In this document: piece by piece, positions 33,900 through 42,423 of the stretch
Numbering within the stretch: position 1 is the first letter of the stretch
Layout: every line of letters starts with the position of its first letter
Assembly: GCA_014651175.1 (NCBI GenBank)
Contig: BMWJ01000002.1
Coordinates: 62,001-126,000 of the forward strand
DNA: 64,000 bases
Direction: 5' to 3'
From: Streptomyces clavifer
Lineage (GTDB): Bacteria > Actinomycetota > Actinomycetes > Streptomycetales > Streptomycetaceae
Position numbers and translations under genes: made by a program
Notes under the pieces: generated by a model
Told to the model about the DNA's origin: nothing
Database searches by the model: none
The model's input: the letters and a program-made list of their open reading frames with translations, nothing else

Positions 33900-35114
33900 A
33901 TGCCAAGACTCATACAGCCGCTGGACACCGGCGACCCCCTGGGGCCTCTCCCTCAGGAATTCGCCGCCATCATGCGGCCCGAACTGCCGAGCCTGATCAA
34001 AGAGATCGGCATGGAGGTCACCCGCGCGTATCCCGAATACGCGCGTCTGCTGAACGGGCCCAACGGCCAGTCGATCCGGATCGGCGTCGAACAGAGCCTG
34101 TCCTCGTTCGTCGACCTGGTCGCCGAACCGTCGTCCCCCACGGTGTTGCGGGACGACATGTGCCGGAGGTTCGGACGGTTCGAGGCCTACGAGGGCCGCA
34201 GCATGGACGCCCTCCAGGGGGCGTACCGGCTGGGCGCGCGCATCGCGTTGCGGAGGGCGAAGAAGGTCGGCCGGAGCTACAACTTCTCGCCGACACTGAT
34301 GCTCAGCTTCGCCGACGCGCTGTTCGCCTACGTCGACGAGCTGGAGTCGCTGTCCCGCGAGGGGTATCTGGAGGTGCAGACCCAGTCGGACCAGCAGGGC
34401 GAAGCGATGCGCCGCCGGCTCCTGCACCTGGTCCTCGCCGGACGCCCGACACCCCGTACCGCCATCGCGGAACTCTGCGAGCAGACCGGCTGGGTCCTGC
34501 CGGAGCAGGTCACGCTCGTCGCCGTCCGCACTCCTGTCGGCGTCGACCCCGCCGACCTGCCCCGCGACGTCCTGGTCGACCTCGGCGATCCGCAGCCGCA
34601 CCTGCTCGTCCCCGGCCCTCTGGACGATGCCCGACGGGGCATGCTCGACCGCGCCCTGACCGGTACCCGCGCCGCGATCGGGCTGACCGTACCGACCGCG
34701 GACGCGTCCGACTCGCTCCGGTGGGCGCGGAGGGTCGTCGAGCTGATCGACTCCGGCGTCATCGACGACGCGCCGGCCGTCCTGTGCGAGGACCACCTCA
34801 TCACCCTGTGGCTCCTCTCGGACCCCGCGCTCCTCGATCAGCTCGCCGAGCGTGAGCTGGCTCCGGTCGCCCACATCAGCGCCAACCGGCGCGAGCGGTT
34901 GATCGAGACCCTCCGGATCTGGCTCGACACCCGAGGCACCGCGGCCCAGATGGGCGAGCTGCTGGACGTGCACCCCCAGACGGTCCGCTACCGGATGCGC
35001 AGCCTGGAGTCCATCTTCGGCGAGCAGTTGGTCGACCCCGAGAGCCGGTTCTCCACCGAAGCCGTGCTGCGGGCCCTGCAGTTACGTGCCCGCAGCGAGG
35101 AACCCGCTGGCTGA
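33900..35114 (+). CDS. PucR/CdaR-type transcriptional regulator
   Basis: The 404-aa protein ends in a PucR-type helix-turn-helix at about 340-395 (LIETLRIWLDTRGTAAQMGELLDVHPQTVRYRMRSLESIFG). The first 150 residues form the helical RsbRD-like sensor region of these regulators (PELPSLIKEIGMEVTRAYPEY...EGRSMDALQGAYRLGARIALRR). The middle is a GGDEF-like degenerate domain. ATG 33900 is chosen because it follows CAAGGGGACAGTC and gives MPRLIQPLDT. It faces the secreted-protein cluster and is followed by SCP2 and acyl-CoA dehydrogenase genes, so it is a natural candidate to control this lipid-related region. Confidence 0.9.
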   Translation: MPRLIQPLDTGDPLGPLPQEFAAIMRPELPSLIKEIGMEVTRAYPEYARLLNGPNGQSIRIGVEQSLSSFVDLVAEPSSPTVLRDDMCRRFGRFEAYEGRSMDALQGAYRLGARIALRRAKKVGRSYNFSPTLMLSFADALFAYVDELESLSREGYLEVQTQSDQQGEAMRRRLLHLVLAGRPTPRTAIAELCEQTGWVLPEQVTLVAVRTPVGVDPADLPRDVLVDLGDPQPHLLVPGPLDDARRGMLDRALTGTRAAIGLTVPTADASDSLRWARRVVELIDSGVIDDAPAVLCEDHLITLWLLSDPALLDQLAERELAPVAHISANRRERLIETLRIWLDTRGTAAQMGELLDVHPQTVRYRMRSLESIFGEQLVDPESRFSTEAVLRALQLRARSEEPAG

Positions 35115-35146
35115 CGCCGCATCACAAATTATGGCAAAGAGTCAAC

Positions 35147-35160
35147 TTACTACTGAGTAA
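35147..35160. promoter_or_regulatory. Palindrome TTACT-ACTG-AGTAA, copy 1
   Basis: TTACTACTGAGTAA has perfect 5-bp arms around 4 bases and lies 33 bases after the PucR-type gene. It is the first of three copies of TTAC(T/C)-n4-AGTAA within 500 bases. It sits upstream of the small ORF. Confidence 0.6.
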
Positions 35161-35312
35161 CGCGAAATAGACGGTCAGTCCCAAACGGTTGCGACACGGA
35201 GACGTTCTCAACGAGAAACCAGGAACTGCGTCCCGTACACATGGAGGAGCAGGTGGCCCACCGGCCGCCCCGCGGTACCACCTCCTGGCCGACCACCCGA
35301 GAGGGAACCCCC

Positions 35313-35576
35313 ATGACCGCCTCGCACCTCCTCGTCCCCGTGCCGATCCCGGACCGGATCGCCGCGCTGATCGGGTCCTGCATCCCGCCGCACGTCCTGG
35401 CCGCGGAGTTCGACGCCCACTGCGCGGCCCGAGAGGTCCGCAGGTTCCGCGGGCCGAGGCTCGGGGTCGAGGACCAGGCCGACCGCGAGCAGGCGCTGTC
35501 CGAGCTGGCCAGGGCCAACAAGACGCTCTCCGCCCACCACCCACTGCTCGCGGTGCGCCCGGGCGGGGCGTGGTGA
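35313..35576 (+). CDS. Small hypothetical protein
   Basis: An 87-aa ORF (MTASHLLVPVPIPDRIAALIG...) from ATG 35313, preceded by GAGAGGGA. Codon third positions are GC-rich as in real genes here. It is predicted soluble, with a helical middle (ADREQALSELARANKTL) and two cysteines. No family is recognised. It lies between two copies of the TTACT palindrome and just before the SCP2 gene. It could be a small partner protein or a chance ORF. Confidence 0.5.
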   Translation: MTASHLLVPVPIPDRIAALIGSCIPPHVLAAEFDAHCAAREVRRFRGPRLGVEDQADREQALSELARANKTLSAHHPLLAVRPGGAW

Positions 35577-35606
35577 CACTTGCGGAGAGGCGGCGGCGGT
35601 CTTACC

Positions 35607-35636
35607 TTACCCAGAAGTAAGTTTACTCTGGAGTAA
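35607..35636. promoter_or_regulatory. Paired palindromes before the SCP2 gene (copies 2 and 3)
   Basis: TTACCCAGAAGTAA (35607-35620) and TTACTCTGGAGTAA (35623-35636) both fit TTAC(T/C)-n4-AGTAA, with centres 16 bases apart. The second overlaps the AAGGA ribosome site (35635-35639) of the gene starting at 35645. A bound regulator would block initiation. Confidence 0.65.
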
Positions 35637-35644
35637 GGATTTCC

Positions 35645-36118
35645 GTGGCCGACAACAGCGGCGGCAACGCCACCGACGATCTGGCCGGGCTCGACTTCGC
35701 CGCCGTCTCCCCCGCGGAGTTCGCACGGATCGTCAAGGGCCTGTCCGCCAAGCAGCTCACCGAGTTCATGCACGGCGAGATACGCACCCGTGTGCTCAGC
35801 GAGGTCTTCGGACGCATGCGGGAGCAGTTCCGCCCCGAGGCGGCCGGACAGCTCCGGGCGCTGATCCGTTGGAAGATCACCGGCGAGAGTGACGAGGTCT
35901 ACGAGACCTCGATAGCCGCCGGCACGTGCACCGTGCGTGCGGGCCGCTCCGACGCGGAGCCCCGTACGACGCTGATGATGGGCGACGCGGACTTCCTCAA
36001 GCTGGTGTCCGGCAACGGCAACCCGGTGACGATGTTCATGATGCGCAAGCTGAGGATCGTCGGCGACGTCGGCCTCGCCTCCGGGCTCACCCGCTACTTC
36101 GACATCCCGAAGGCCTGA
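35645..36118 (+). CDS. SCP2 sterol-binding-like domain protein
   Basis: The 157-aa protein has a C-terminal SCP2-like fold at about 55-150 (IRWKITGESDEVYETSIAAGTCTVRAGRSDAEPRTTLMMGDADFLKLVSGNGNPVTMF as separate strands and helices). SCP2 domains bind sterols or acyl chains in a hydrophobic cavity. The N-terminal 45 residues are helical and acidic. GTG 35645 follows AAGGA that lies in the palindromic site. The stop is 4 bases before the acyl-CoA dehydrogenase start, so the two are one operon, consistent with presenting lipid substrates to that enzyme. Confidence 0.85.
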   Translation: MADNSGGNATDDLAGLDFAAVSPAEFARIVKGLSAKQLTEFMHGEIRTRVLSEVFGRMREQFRPEAAGQLRALIRWKITGESDEVYETSIAAGTCTVRAGRSDAEPRTTLMMGDADFLKLVSGNGNPVTMFMMRKLRIVGDVGLASGLTRYFDIPKA

Positions 36119-36122
36119 GCCC

Positions 36123-37337
36123 ATGAGCTACTTCTCCCTCGCCCTCACCGAGGAGCAGCAGGACCTGCGCAACTGGGTGCACGGCTTCGCCGCCCAGGTG
36201 GTGCGCCCCGCGGCGGCCGAATGGGACGCGCGGGAAGAGACCCCGTGGCCCGTCATCCAGGAGGCGGCCCGGATCGGCCTGTACGGATTCGAGTCGCTCG
36301 CCGACATGTACGGGGACCCCAGCGGGCTCTCCCTCCAGATCGCCAACGAGGAGCTGTTCTGGGGTGACGCCGGCATCGGCATGGCGCTCTTCGGCACGTC
36401 GCTCGCCGTCGCGGGAATCTTCGCCTCCGGCACGCCCGACCAGCTCGCCGAGTGGGTGCCGCAGTGCTTCGGCGACGAGGACGACCCGAAGGTGGCGGCC
36501 TTCTGCGTCTCCGAGCCGCAGGCCGGATCGGATGTCTCCGCGATGGCGACGAGGGCCCGTTACGACGGGGCCAAGGACGAGTGGGTGCTCTCCGGGCAGA
36601 AGGCGTGGATCACCAACGGCGGGATCGCGGAGATCCATGTGGTCGTCGCCTCGGTGGACCCGGCCCTCGGCGCCCGGGGCCAGGCCGCGTTCATCGTCCC
36701 GCCGGGCACCGAGGGCCTCGAGGCGGGCCGGACCGTCAAGAAGCTCGGCCTGCGCGCCTCGCACACCGCGGACGTCTTCCTCGACGACGTGCGCGTGCCG
36801 GGGCACTGCCTTCTCGGCGGGAAGGACAAGCTGGACGCCCGGCTCGCGCGGGCCCGCGAGGGCGGCAGCGCCCAGGGCCAGGCCGCGATGGCGACCTTCG
36901 AGGTCAGCCGCCCCACCGTGGGAGCGCAGGCGCTGGGGATCGCGCGGGCCGCGTACGAGTACGCGCTGGAGTACGCCGTACAGCGGGAGGCCTTCGGCCG
37001 GCCCATCATCGAGAACCAGTCGATCGCGTTCGCGCTCGCCGACATCCGTACCGAGATCGAGTCCGTGCGCCTGCTGATCTGGCAGGCCGCGTGGATGGCC
37101 CGCAACGACCGGACCTTCGACGCGGGCCAGGGCTCCATGTCCAAGCTGCGCGCGGGCGAACTCGCCGTGTCGGCCACGGAGAAGGCCGTCCAGATCCTCG
37201 GCGGCGCCGGGTACAGCAGGGAACACCCGGTGGAGCGCATGTACCGCGACGCCAAGATCTACACGATCTTCGAGGGAACCAGCGAGATCCAGCGCCTCGT
37301 CATCGCGCGGGCCATCTCCGGGCGTCACATCCGCTGA
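36123..37337 (+). CDS. Acyl-CoA dehydrogenase
   Basis: The 404-aa flavoprotein catalyses FAD-dependent alpha,beta-dehydrogenation of an acyl-CoA. It shows the family motifs CVSEPQAGSDVSA (FAD/substrate), WITNGG, the FAD-binding QAFGRPIIENQ-like segment (QREAFGRPIIENQ), QILGGAGYSREHPVERMYRDAK and the catalytic Glu in YTIFEGTSEIQRLVIARAI. The N-terminus is short (LALTEEQQDLRNWV). Substrate chain length or ring type is not readable. Its SCP2 partner and nearby mce operon suggest a lipid or sterol side chain, by inference only. Confidence 0.93.
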   Translation: MSYFSLALTEEQQDLRNWVHGFAAQVVRPAAAEWDAREETPWPVIQEAARIGLYGFESLADMYGDPSGLSLQIANEELFWGDAGIGMALFGTSLAVAGIFASGTPDQLAEWVPQCFGDEDDPKVAAFCVSEPQAGSDVSAMATRARYDGAKDEWVLSGQKAWITNGGIAEIHVVVASVDPALGARGQAAFIVPPGTEGLEAGRTVKKLGLRASHTADVFLDDVRVPGHCLLGGKDKLDARLARAREGGSAQGQAAMATFEVSRPTVGAQALGIARAAYEYALEYAVQREAFGRPIIENQSIAFALADIRTEIESVRLLIWQAAWMARNDRTFDAGQGSMSKLRAGELAVSATEKAVQILGGAGYSREHPVERMYRDAKIYTIFEGTSEIQRLVIARAISGRHIR

Positions 37338-37357
37338 GCACACCGCGCACGCCCCCT

Positions 37358-37373
37358 GCCGCCGCACGGCGGC
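37358..37373. terminator. Hairpin between convergent acyl-CoA dehydrogenase and P450 genes
   Basis: GCCGCCG pairs with CGGCGGC around CA, about 20 bases after the dehydrogenase stop and 60 bases from the P450 stop. Confidence 0.5.
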
Positions 37374-37432
37374 GCACGCGGGTCCGGGTCCGCCGAAGGG
37401 GTCGGTGCGCACATCGGCCGAGCCGCCGCGTC

Positions 37433-38659
37433 TCAGGCCACGGCCGGGGTGAACCGGACCCGGAGCGAGGCCGGACCACGGGTGAAGACTCCCTGTTCGA
37501 CGGGGGCGAAGCCGTCGGCCAGTCGCAGGTCCGGCATCGCGTCGAGGAGTTGGTTCACACCGGTCTCGACCTCGGCCCTGGCCAGCAGGGCGCCCACGCA
37601 GAAGTGCCGGCCGAGGGCGAACGCCAGGTGGTCGGCCGCCGCGGAGAACGCGTTGGTGCTGGTCAGATCCGTGCGGAAGAGGTCGAAGCGGTCCGGCTCG
37701 CGGTAGCGGGCCGCGTCGCGGTTGGCCGAGCCGATGAGACACGTGACGGTGGCACCGGCGGGAACGGTGCCACCCGTCAGCTCCACCTCGTCCACCGTCT
37801 GCCGCATGATCATGTGGACCGGCGGCGTGTAGCGCAGGGTCTCGGCGAAGGCCCGGTCGATCAGGGACCGGTCCTCGCGTACGGCGGCGAGCTGCTCGGG
37901 GTGGGCCAGCAGATTGGCGAAGACGGACGCGATGGCCTTGTCGGTGGTCTCCCCGCCGGCCGCCAGGAGCAGGCTGCAGAACGCCTTGATGTCCTCGTCG
38001 CTCATCCGCACGCCGTCGACCTCGGCGGTGCAGAGCGCGGAAAGCAGGTCGTCGCCGGGGTCCGCCCTGCGCCGCTGGATGACCGGAATCATGTACTCGG
38101 CGAATTCCCGGCGGGTCCGTTCACCTGCCGCCGTCACGGCGGGGTCGCCCGCCAGGTTTCCGAGGAAGGCGACGACGGTGGTGTACCAGTCGCGGAAACG
38201 GGCGTGGTCCGCGCGGTCCAGGCCGAGCATGTCGGCGATGACCAGGACGGGGAAGCGGGTCGCGAACGCCTCGACGAGGTCGGCTTCACCGGTGTGCCGG
38301 AAGGCGTCGATGAGCTCGCGGGCGTTCCGCTCGATGACGGGCAGGATCTTGTCCTGGAGGTCCGCACCGCGGAAGGCGGGGGCCACCAGGGCCCTGCGCA
38401 CGGCGTGCTCCCTGCCGCTGAGCTGCAGGATCGTCCTGCCGTGCACGGGCTCCAGCTGCCAGTCGTAGTTCTCGGTGGTGAACTCCCGGGCCTTGTCCTT
38501 GAAGACGCGCTCGACGTCCTCGTACCGCGAGACGAGGTAACTGCCGGTGGCCTCGTGCCGGATCAGCGGGGCGTGGTCGCGCATCGTCCGGTAGGCCCCG
38601 TAGGGGTCGGCGGCGAAGGCGGGCGAGAGAATATCGGGCAGGGACGCAGCTTGTGACAC
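37433..38659 (-). CDS. Cytochrome P450
   Basis: The 408-aa monooxygenase has a canonical I-helix AGGETTDK at 234-241, ExxR at Glu273-Arg276 and heme motif FALGRHFC with ligand Cys354. It inserts oxygen into an unknown substrate, using external ferredoxin. GTG 38659 is used because CAGGAG stands 8 bases before and the product starts VSQAASLPDILSPAFAADPY, which is where P450s of this size begin. The leftward frame continues far upstream but that is only an antisense run through neighbouring genes. It is divergent from the ATP-grasp gene, with 108 bases between starts. Confidence 0.93.
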   Translation of the reverse strand: MSQAASLPDILSPAFAADPYGAYRTMRDHAPLIRHEATGSYLVSRYEDVERVFKDKAREFTTENYDWQLEPVHGRTILQLSGREHAVRRALVAPAFRGADLQDKILPVIERNARELIDAFRHTGEADLVEAFATRFPVLVIADMLGLDRADHARFRDWYTTVVAFLGNLAGDPAVTAAGERTRREFAEYMIPVIQRRRADPGDDLLSALCTAEVDGVRMSDEDIKAFCSLLLAAGGETTDKAIASVFANLLAHPEQLAAVREDRSLIDRAFAETLRYTPPVHMIMRQTVDEVELTGGTVPAGATVTCLIGSANRDAARYREPDRFDLFRTDLTSTNAFSAAADHLAFALGRHFCVGALLARAEVETGVNQLLDAMPDLRLADGFAPVEQGVFTRGPASLRVRFTPAVA

Positions 38660-38767
38660 GTATGACTCCTGTGGGGCGCGTAGGCGAATGCTCCGGGGTC
38701 GTGAACGAGCAACGTCCGCAAGGCTATTGACCGGCTGCCCGGTCCCGCACCCCCCAGGGAGAACATC

Positions 38768-39604
38768 ATGGACACCGCGTCCGGCGGGCCACGCCCGTCG
38801 CTCCTCTTCGTCAGCGACCTCGGCTACGAGGCGCGCGGCCGCCGGTACTGCGACGAGGACATCTTCCTCACGTCCCGGCTGCGGGAGGAGTTCGACGTCG
38901 CGCTCTGTCACCCCCGCGACGCCGCGGCGCTGCTGGACGGCTTCGACGCCGTGGTCATGCGCAACAGCGGTCCGGTGCTGCACTACCAGGAGGCCTACGA
39001 CGCCTTCCGGGCCCGGGTCCGGCAGCTGGGTCTCCCGGTCTACAACGCGCTGGACGGGCGCGGGGACATGGCGGGCAAGCAGTACCTGGTCGATCTGAGC
39101 CGGGCCGGCTTCCCGGTGATCCCCACCGCGGACCGGGCGGCGGACCTCGGACTGCTCCCCCGGGCCGACGAGTACGTGGTCAAGCCGAAGCTCGGCGCGG
39201 ATTCGGTGGGGCTCCGGTTCACCCGGGACGCGGTGCTCCCCGAGGGCGGCGACGGCACGCTGCTCGTGCAGCCGAGGATCGACTTCCGCTACGAGGTGTC
39301 CTTCTACTTCATCGACCAGGACTTCCAGTACGCCCTGTACGCGCCGCATCCGGAGCGGCGCTGGGTGCTGGAGCCGTACCTGCCGGACGCCGCCGACCTC
39401 GCGTTCGCGCGTCGCTTCGTGGAGTGGAACAGTCTCGCCCACGGCATCCAGCGGGTGGACGCCTGCCGGACCGCGGAGGGCGAGCTGCTGCTCGTGGAGC
39501 TGGAGGACCTCAATCCCTACCTCTCGCTCGACCGTGTCCCGGAGGACGCCAGGGAGGCGTTCGTGGCCCGGATGAAGGTCTCCCTGCGACGGCTGACGGC
39601 CTGA
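38768..39604 (+). CDS. ATP-grasp family enzyme
   Basis: The 278-aa protein shows ATP-grasp features: the nucleotide-binding lysine in DEYVVKPKLGADSVGL (about 140-152), the hinge-type LLVQPRIDF, and the metal-binding LLLVELEDLNPYLSLD near 240-256 (Glu...Asn). The N-terminal third has a Rossmann-like opening (SLLFVSDLGYE, FDAVVMRNSG) as in GshB/RimK-type ligases. These enzymes join a carboxylate to an amine or thiol using ATP. The substrate is unknown. Close neighbours are a divergent P450 and a downstream exporter, so a small biosynthetic role is plausible. No precursor peptide was seen. Confidence 0.82.
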   Translation: MDTASGGPRPSLLFVSDLGYEARGRRYCDEDIFLTSRLREEFDVALCHPRDAAALLDGFDAVVMRNSGPVLHYQEAYDAFRARVRQLGLPVYNALDGRGDMAGKQYLVDLSRAGFPVIPTADRAADLGLLPRADEYVVKPKLGADSVGLRFTRDAVLPEGGDGTLLVQPRIDFRYEVSFYFIDQDFQYALYAPHPERRWVLEPYLPDAADLAFARRFVEWNSLAHGIQRVDACRTAEGELLLVELEDLNPYLSLDRVPEDAREAFVARMKVSLRRLTA

Positions 39605-39658
39605 CCCGTCCGGCCTTTCCCGCATGCGTGGGGCGGGGGCCGGTGTGAAGGTGCAAGC

Positions 39659-41731
39659 GTGACCACTGCCAGCGAGACCGCCCCCGCCGCGCAGAGTGCC
39701 GCCGCGCCACCCGTCCTCGACCCGCGCCGCAGGAACATCGTCTTCGCGACGATCGTGCTCGGGATCCTGCTGGCCGCCCTGGACCAGACGATCGTGGGAA
39801 CGGCACTGCCCACGATCGTCTCGGAGCTGGGCGGCGCCGAGCACATGTCGTGGGTGGTCACGGCATATCTGCTGGCGGAGACCGTCGCGACCGTCCTGGT
39901 CGGCAAGTTCGGTGACCTGTTCGGCCGCAAGCTGATCTTCCAGATCTCGGCGGTCATCTTCATCACCGGCTCGTTCCTCTGCGGCCTGGCGTCGAACATG
40001 CTGCTGCTGATCATCTGGCGGGGGCTGCAGGGCATCGGCGCGGGTGGTCTGATGGTCACGTCGATGGCGCTCATCGCCGATGTCATCCCGCTGCGCGACC
40101 GCGGCAAGTACCAGGGCGCGATCGGCGCGGTCTTCGGCATCGCGACGGTCGTCGGACCGCTGCTGGGGGGTCTGTTCACCGACCACCTGACGTGGCGCTG
40201 GGCTTTCTACGTCAATGTTCCGATCGCGATCGTGGTGGTCATCGCCGCCGCCCGCAACATCCCGGCGGTGCGGGCGGCCGGGCGGCCGGTCATCGACTAC
40301 CTGGGCATCGCACTGGTCGCGGTCGGCGCCAGCGCGCTGATCCTGGCGACGAGCTGGGGCGGCAACGAATACGCCTGGGGCTCCCCGGTCATCATCGGTC
40401 TGTTCACCGGCGGGCTCGTCGCGCTGGCACTGTTCTGCGTGGTGGAGGCCCGGGCCAGGGAGCCGATGCTGCCCATGCGGCTGTTCCGGAACCCGGTGTT
40501 CACGGTCTGTTCCGTCCTCAGCTTCATCGTGGGCTTCGCGATGCTCGGGGCGATGATCTTCCTCCCCACGTATCTGCAGTACGTGGACGGGGACTCGGCC
40601 ACCCTGTCGGGGGTGCGGACCCTGCCCCTGGTGGTCGGGCTGCTCGTCGCCTCGGTCTTCAGCGGCAACGTGGTCAGCAAGACGGGTCACTACCGGATCT
40701 TCCCCGTCGTGGGATCGCTGGTCATGGCGGCCGGTCTCTTCCTGCTCTCCCGGATGGGCCCGGGCAGCGGGGTGTGGCTGGAGTCGCTGTACATGCTGGT
40801 CCTGGGGGTGGGCATCGGCCTGTCGATGCAGGTGCTGACCATCGCCGTCCAGAACACCGTCGACTACTCGGACCTGGGCACGGCGACCTCGGGCGTGACG
40901 TTCTTCCGCACCCTCGGCAGCTCGTTCGGTACGGCGGTGTTCGGCACGATCTACGCGAACGCCCTGCGGCCGAATCTGGCGGAGGGCATCGAACAGGCCG
41001 TGCGGGCGGGCGGCGACCCCGCCGTCCTGGCGAAGGCCGCGGAGAGCCCTCAGGCCGTGCACGCCCTTCCCGCCGAGCAGACCGCTCCGCTGGCGCAGGC
41101 CTACGCGGACACCCTCCACACGGTCTTCCTGTGGACGGTCCCGGTCGCCCTGATCGGGTTCGTCGTGGCGCTGTTCCTGAAACAGGTGAAGCTGCGCGAC
41201 ACCGCGCGGGCGGACTCGACCGACATGGGCGAGGGCTTCGCCCAGCCGGGCACCGGGGACTCCGCGAAGCTGCTCGAATTCTCGGTGGCGAGGATCCTGC
41301 ACGCCGCCGGGCCCGACACGGCCAGGCGGATCGTAGCGGAGTCCGACACCCGGCTCGACATGGCGGGTGCCTGGGCCGTGATGCAGGTCGACCTGTTCAC
41401 CCGGATGGTGGGCCACGCGGGACTCCGGCTGATCGCCGCCCGCCACCGGATCCCGCCCGAGGTGCTGGTGCCGGTCTTCGACCGGATGATCGAGGAGGGC
41501 TATCTGACCGGGGACGGCCACCTCTTCGCCCATACGGCGTCGGGCCGGCGTGAAGCGGCCACCCTCTCCGCCGCCTGGGGGCGCTGGCTCAACGAGCGGC
41601 TGGCCGAGGACGGTGCCCGGCCCGACGACCAGCAGTTGCGCGCCGCGGTGGATGTCATCGCCAAGCGGCTGCTCGCGGAGGACCTGGCGCACGAACTGGC
41701 GCCGGCACAGCGGACGGCATCCCCCGCCTGA
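39659..41731 (+). CDS. DHA2-family MFS exporter with C-terminal winged-helix-like domain
   Basis: The 690-aa protein has an MFS core of about 14 transmembrane segments to residue 505, with the DHA2 hallmark [17 protein letters not shown], motif [11 protein letters not shown] and [14 protein letters not shown]2 transporters exchange protons for drugs. About 150 further residues (from [13 protein letters not shown]) form a soluble region whose last part looks like a MarR-type winged helix ([36 protein letters not shown] split over helix and wing). GTG 39659 follows GAAGG. The gene is 54 bases behind the ATP-grasp gene, so it may export that pathway's product. Confidence 0.9.
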   Translation: MTTASETAPAAQSAAAPPVLDPRRRNIVFATIVLGILLAALDQTIVGTALPTIVSELGGAEHMSWVVTAYLLAETVATVLVGKFGDLFGRKLIFQISAVIFITGSFLCGLASNMLLLIIWRGLQGIGAGGLMVTSMALIADVIPLRDRGKYQGAIGAVFGIATVVGPLLGGLFTDHLTWRWAFYVNVPIAIVVVIAAARNIPAVRAAGRPVIDYLGIALVAVGASALILATSWGGNEYAWGSPVIIGLFTGGLVALALFCVVEARAREPMLPMRLFRNPVFTVCSVLSFIVGFAMLGAMIFLPTYLQYVDGDSATLSGVRTLPLVVGLLVASVFSGNVVSKTGHYRIFPVVGSLVMAAGLFLLSRMGPGSGVWLESLYMLVLGVGIGLSMQVLTIAVQNTVDYSDLGTATSGVTFFRTLGSSFGTAVFGTIYANALRPNLAEGIEQAVRAGGDPAVLAKAAESPQAVHALPAEQTAPLAQAYADTLHTVFLWTVPVALIGFVVALFLKQVKLRDTARADSTDMGEGFAQPGTGDSAKLLEFSVARILHAAGPDTARRIVAESDTRLDMAGAWAVMQVDLFTRMVGHAGLRLIAARHRIPPEVLVPVFDRMIEEGYLTGDGHLFAHTASGRREAATLSAAWGRWLNERLAEDGARPDDQQLRAAVDVIAKRLLAEDLAHELAPAQRTASPA

Positions 41732-41835
41732 GGCCCGGGTCCCCGGGTCCTCGGCGGCGGGAGGACGGTCCTGGGCGGGCCGTACGGGAGTCCTCTCGGC
41801 GGCCGGGGCCGGCGGGCGGCCCCGTACACCGCTCC

Positions 41836-42294
41836 TCAGTCGACGAAGACCGCCGCCGAGTAGACCCACGCGCCCTCGTGGCGGACGAAGCGGCTCTGCT
41901 CGTGGAGCGCGTCGGGGCGGCCGCCGTCCGTGTAGTGGGCGCGGAAGGTGACCGTGCCGGTGGTGTGGAAGGCGCTTCCCTCGGTCGTGTCGAGGATGTC
42001 CAGGCCCGTCCAGCGCATGGCCGGATCGAATTCCACGGACGGGGGGCGGGTCTCCGGGTGCCAGGTGCGCAGCAGGTACGCGGCGTCCCGGACGACGAAG
42101 GCCGCGTACCGCGAGCGCATCAGTGCCTCGCACGTCGGGGCGGCGGCGGTGCCGGCGTGGAACCGGCCGCAGCAGTCCCCGTAGGCGGCCGGCCCGCCGC
42201 ACGGGCACGGCGAGGCCGGGGTGGTCTGCCGGGGGCCCGCCCCGGCGGCGGCGGGGCCGTCCGGCCGGCGCGGGCGTGAGGTACGTCGTGACAT
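41836..42294 (-). CDS. YchJ-like protein with SEC-C motif
   Basis: The 152-aa product carries a SEC-C type zinc motif near the start (CPCGGPAAYGDCCGRFH) and then the YchJ family domain (LMRSRYAAFVVRDAAYLLRTWHPETRP, FRAHY, HEQSRFVRHEGAWVY). The family resembles NTF2-like proteins. Its role is unknown. The start is an ATG before a basic linker of about 25 residues not seen in short homologues. It is leftward, alone on its strand. Confidence 0.88.
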   Translation of the reverse strand: MSRRTSRPRRPDGPAAAGAGPRQTTPASPCPCGGPAAYGDCCGRFHAGTAAAPTCEALMRSRYAAFVVRDAAYLLRTWHPETRPPSVEFDPAMRWTGLDILDTTEGSAFHTTGTVTFRAHYTDGGRPDALHEQSRFVRHEGAWVYSAAVFVD

Positions 42295-42423
42295 GTGTCC
42301 ATTGTGACCCGCGGCCCGCGCGCCGTGCCCCGGGGACGGGCCGGCGATCGTGCGCGGCCCGGCCCGGGCGCGAGCGTGACGACCGGGGCTGTGCGGTCGG
42401 GCGCGACGGCCGGGGTGCGACCG

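Noticed and set aside
41732-41755. CCCGGG-rich inverted pair after the MFS gene
   Set aside because: Short arms with a two-base loop and mismatches; not clearly a terminator.
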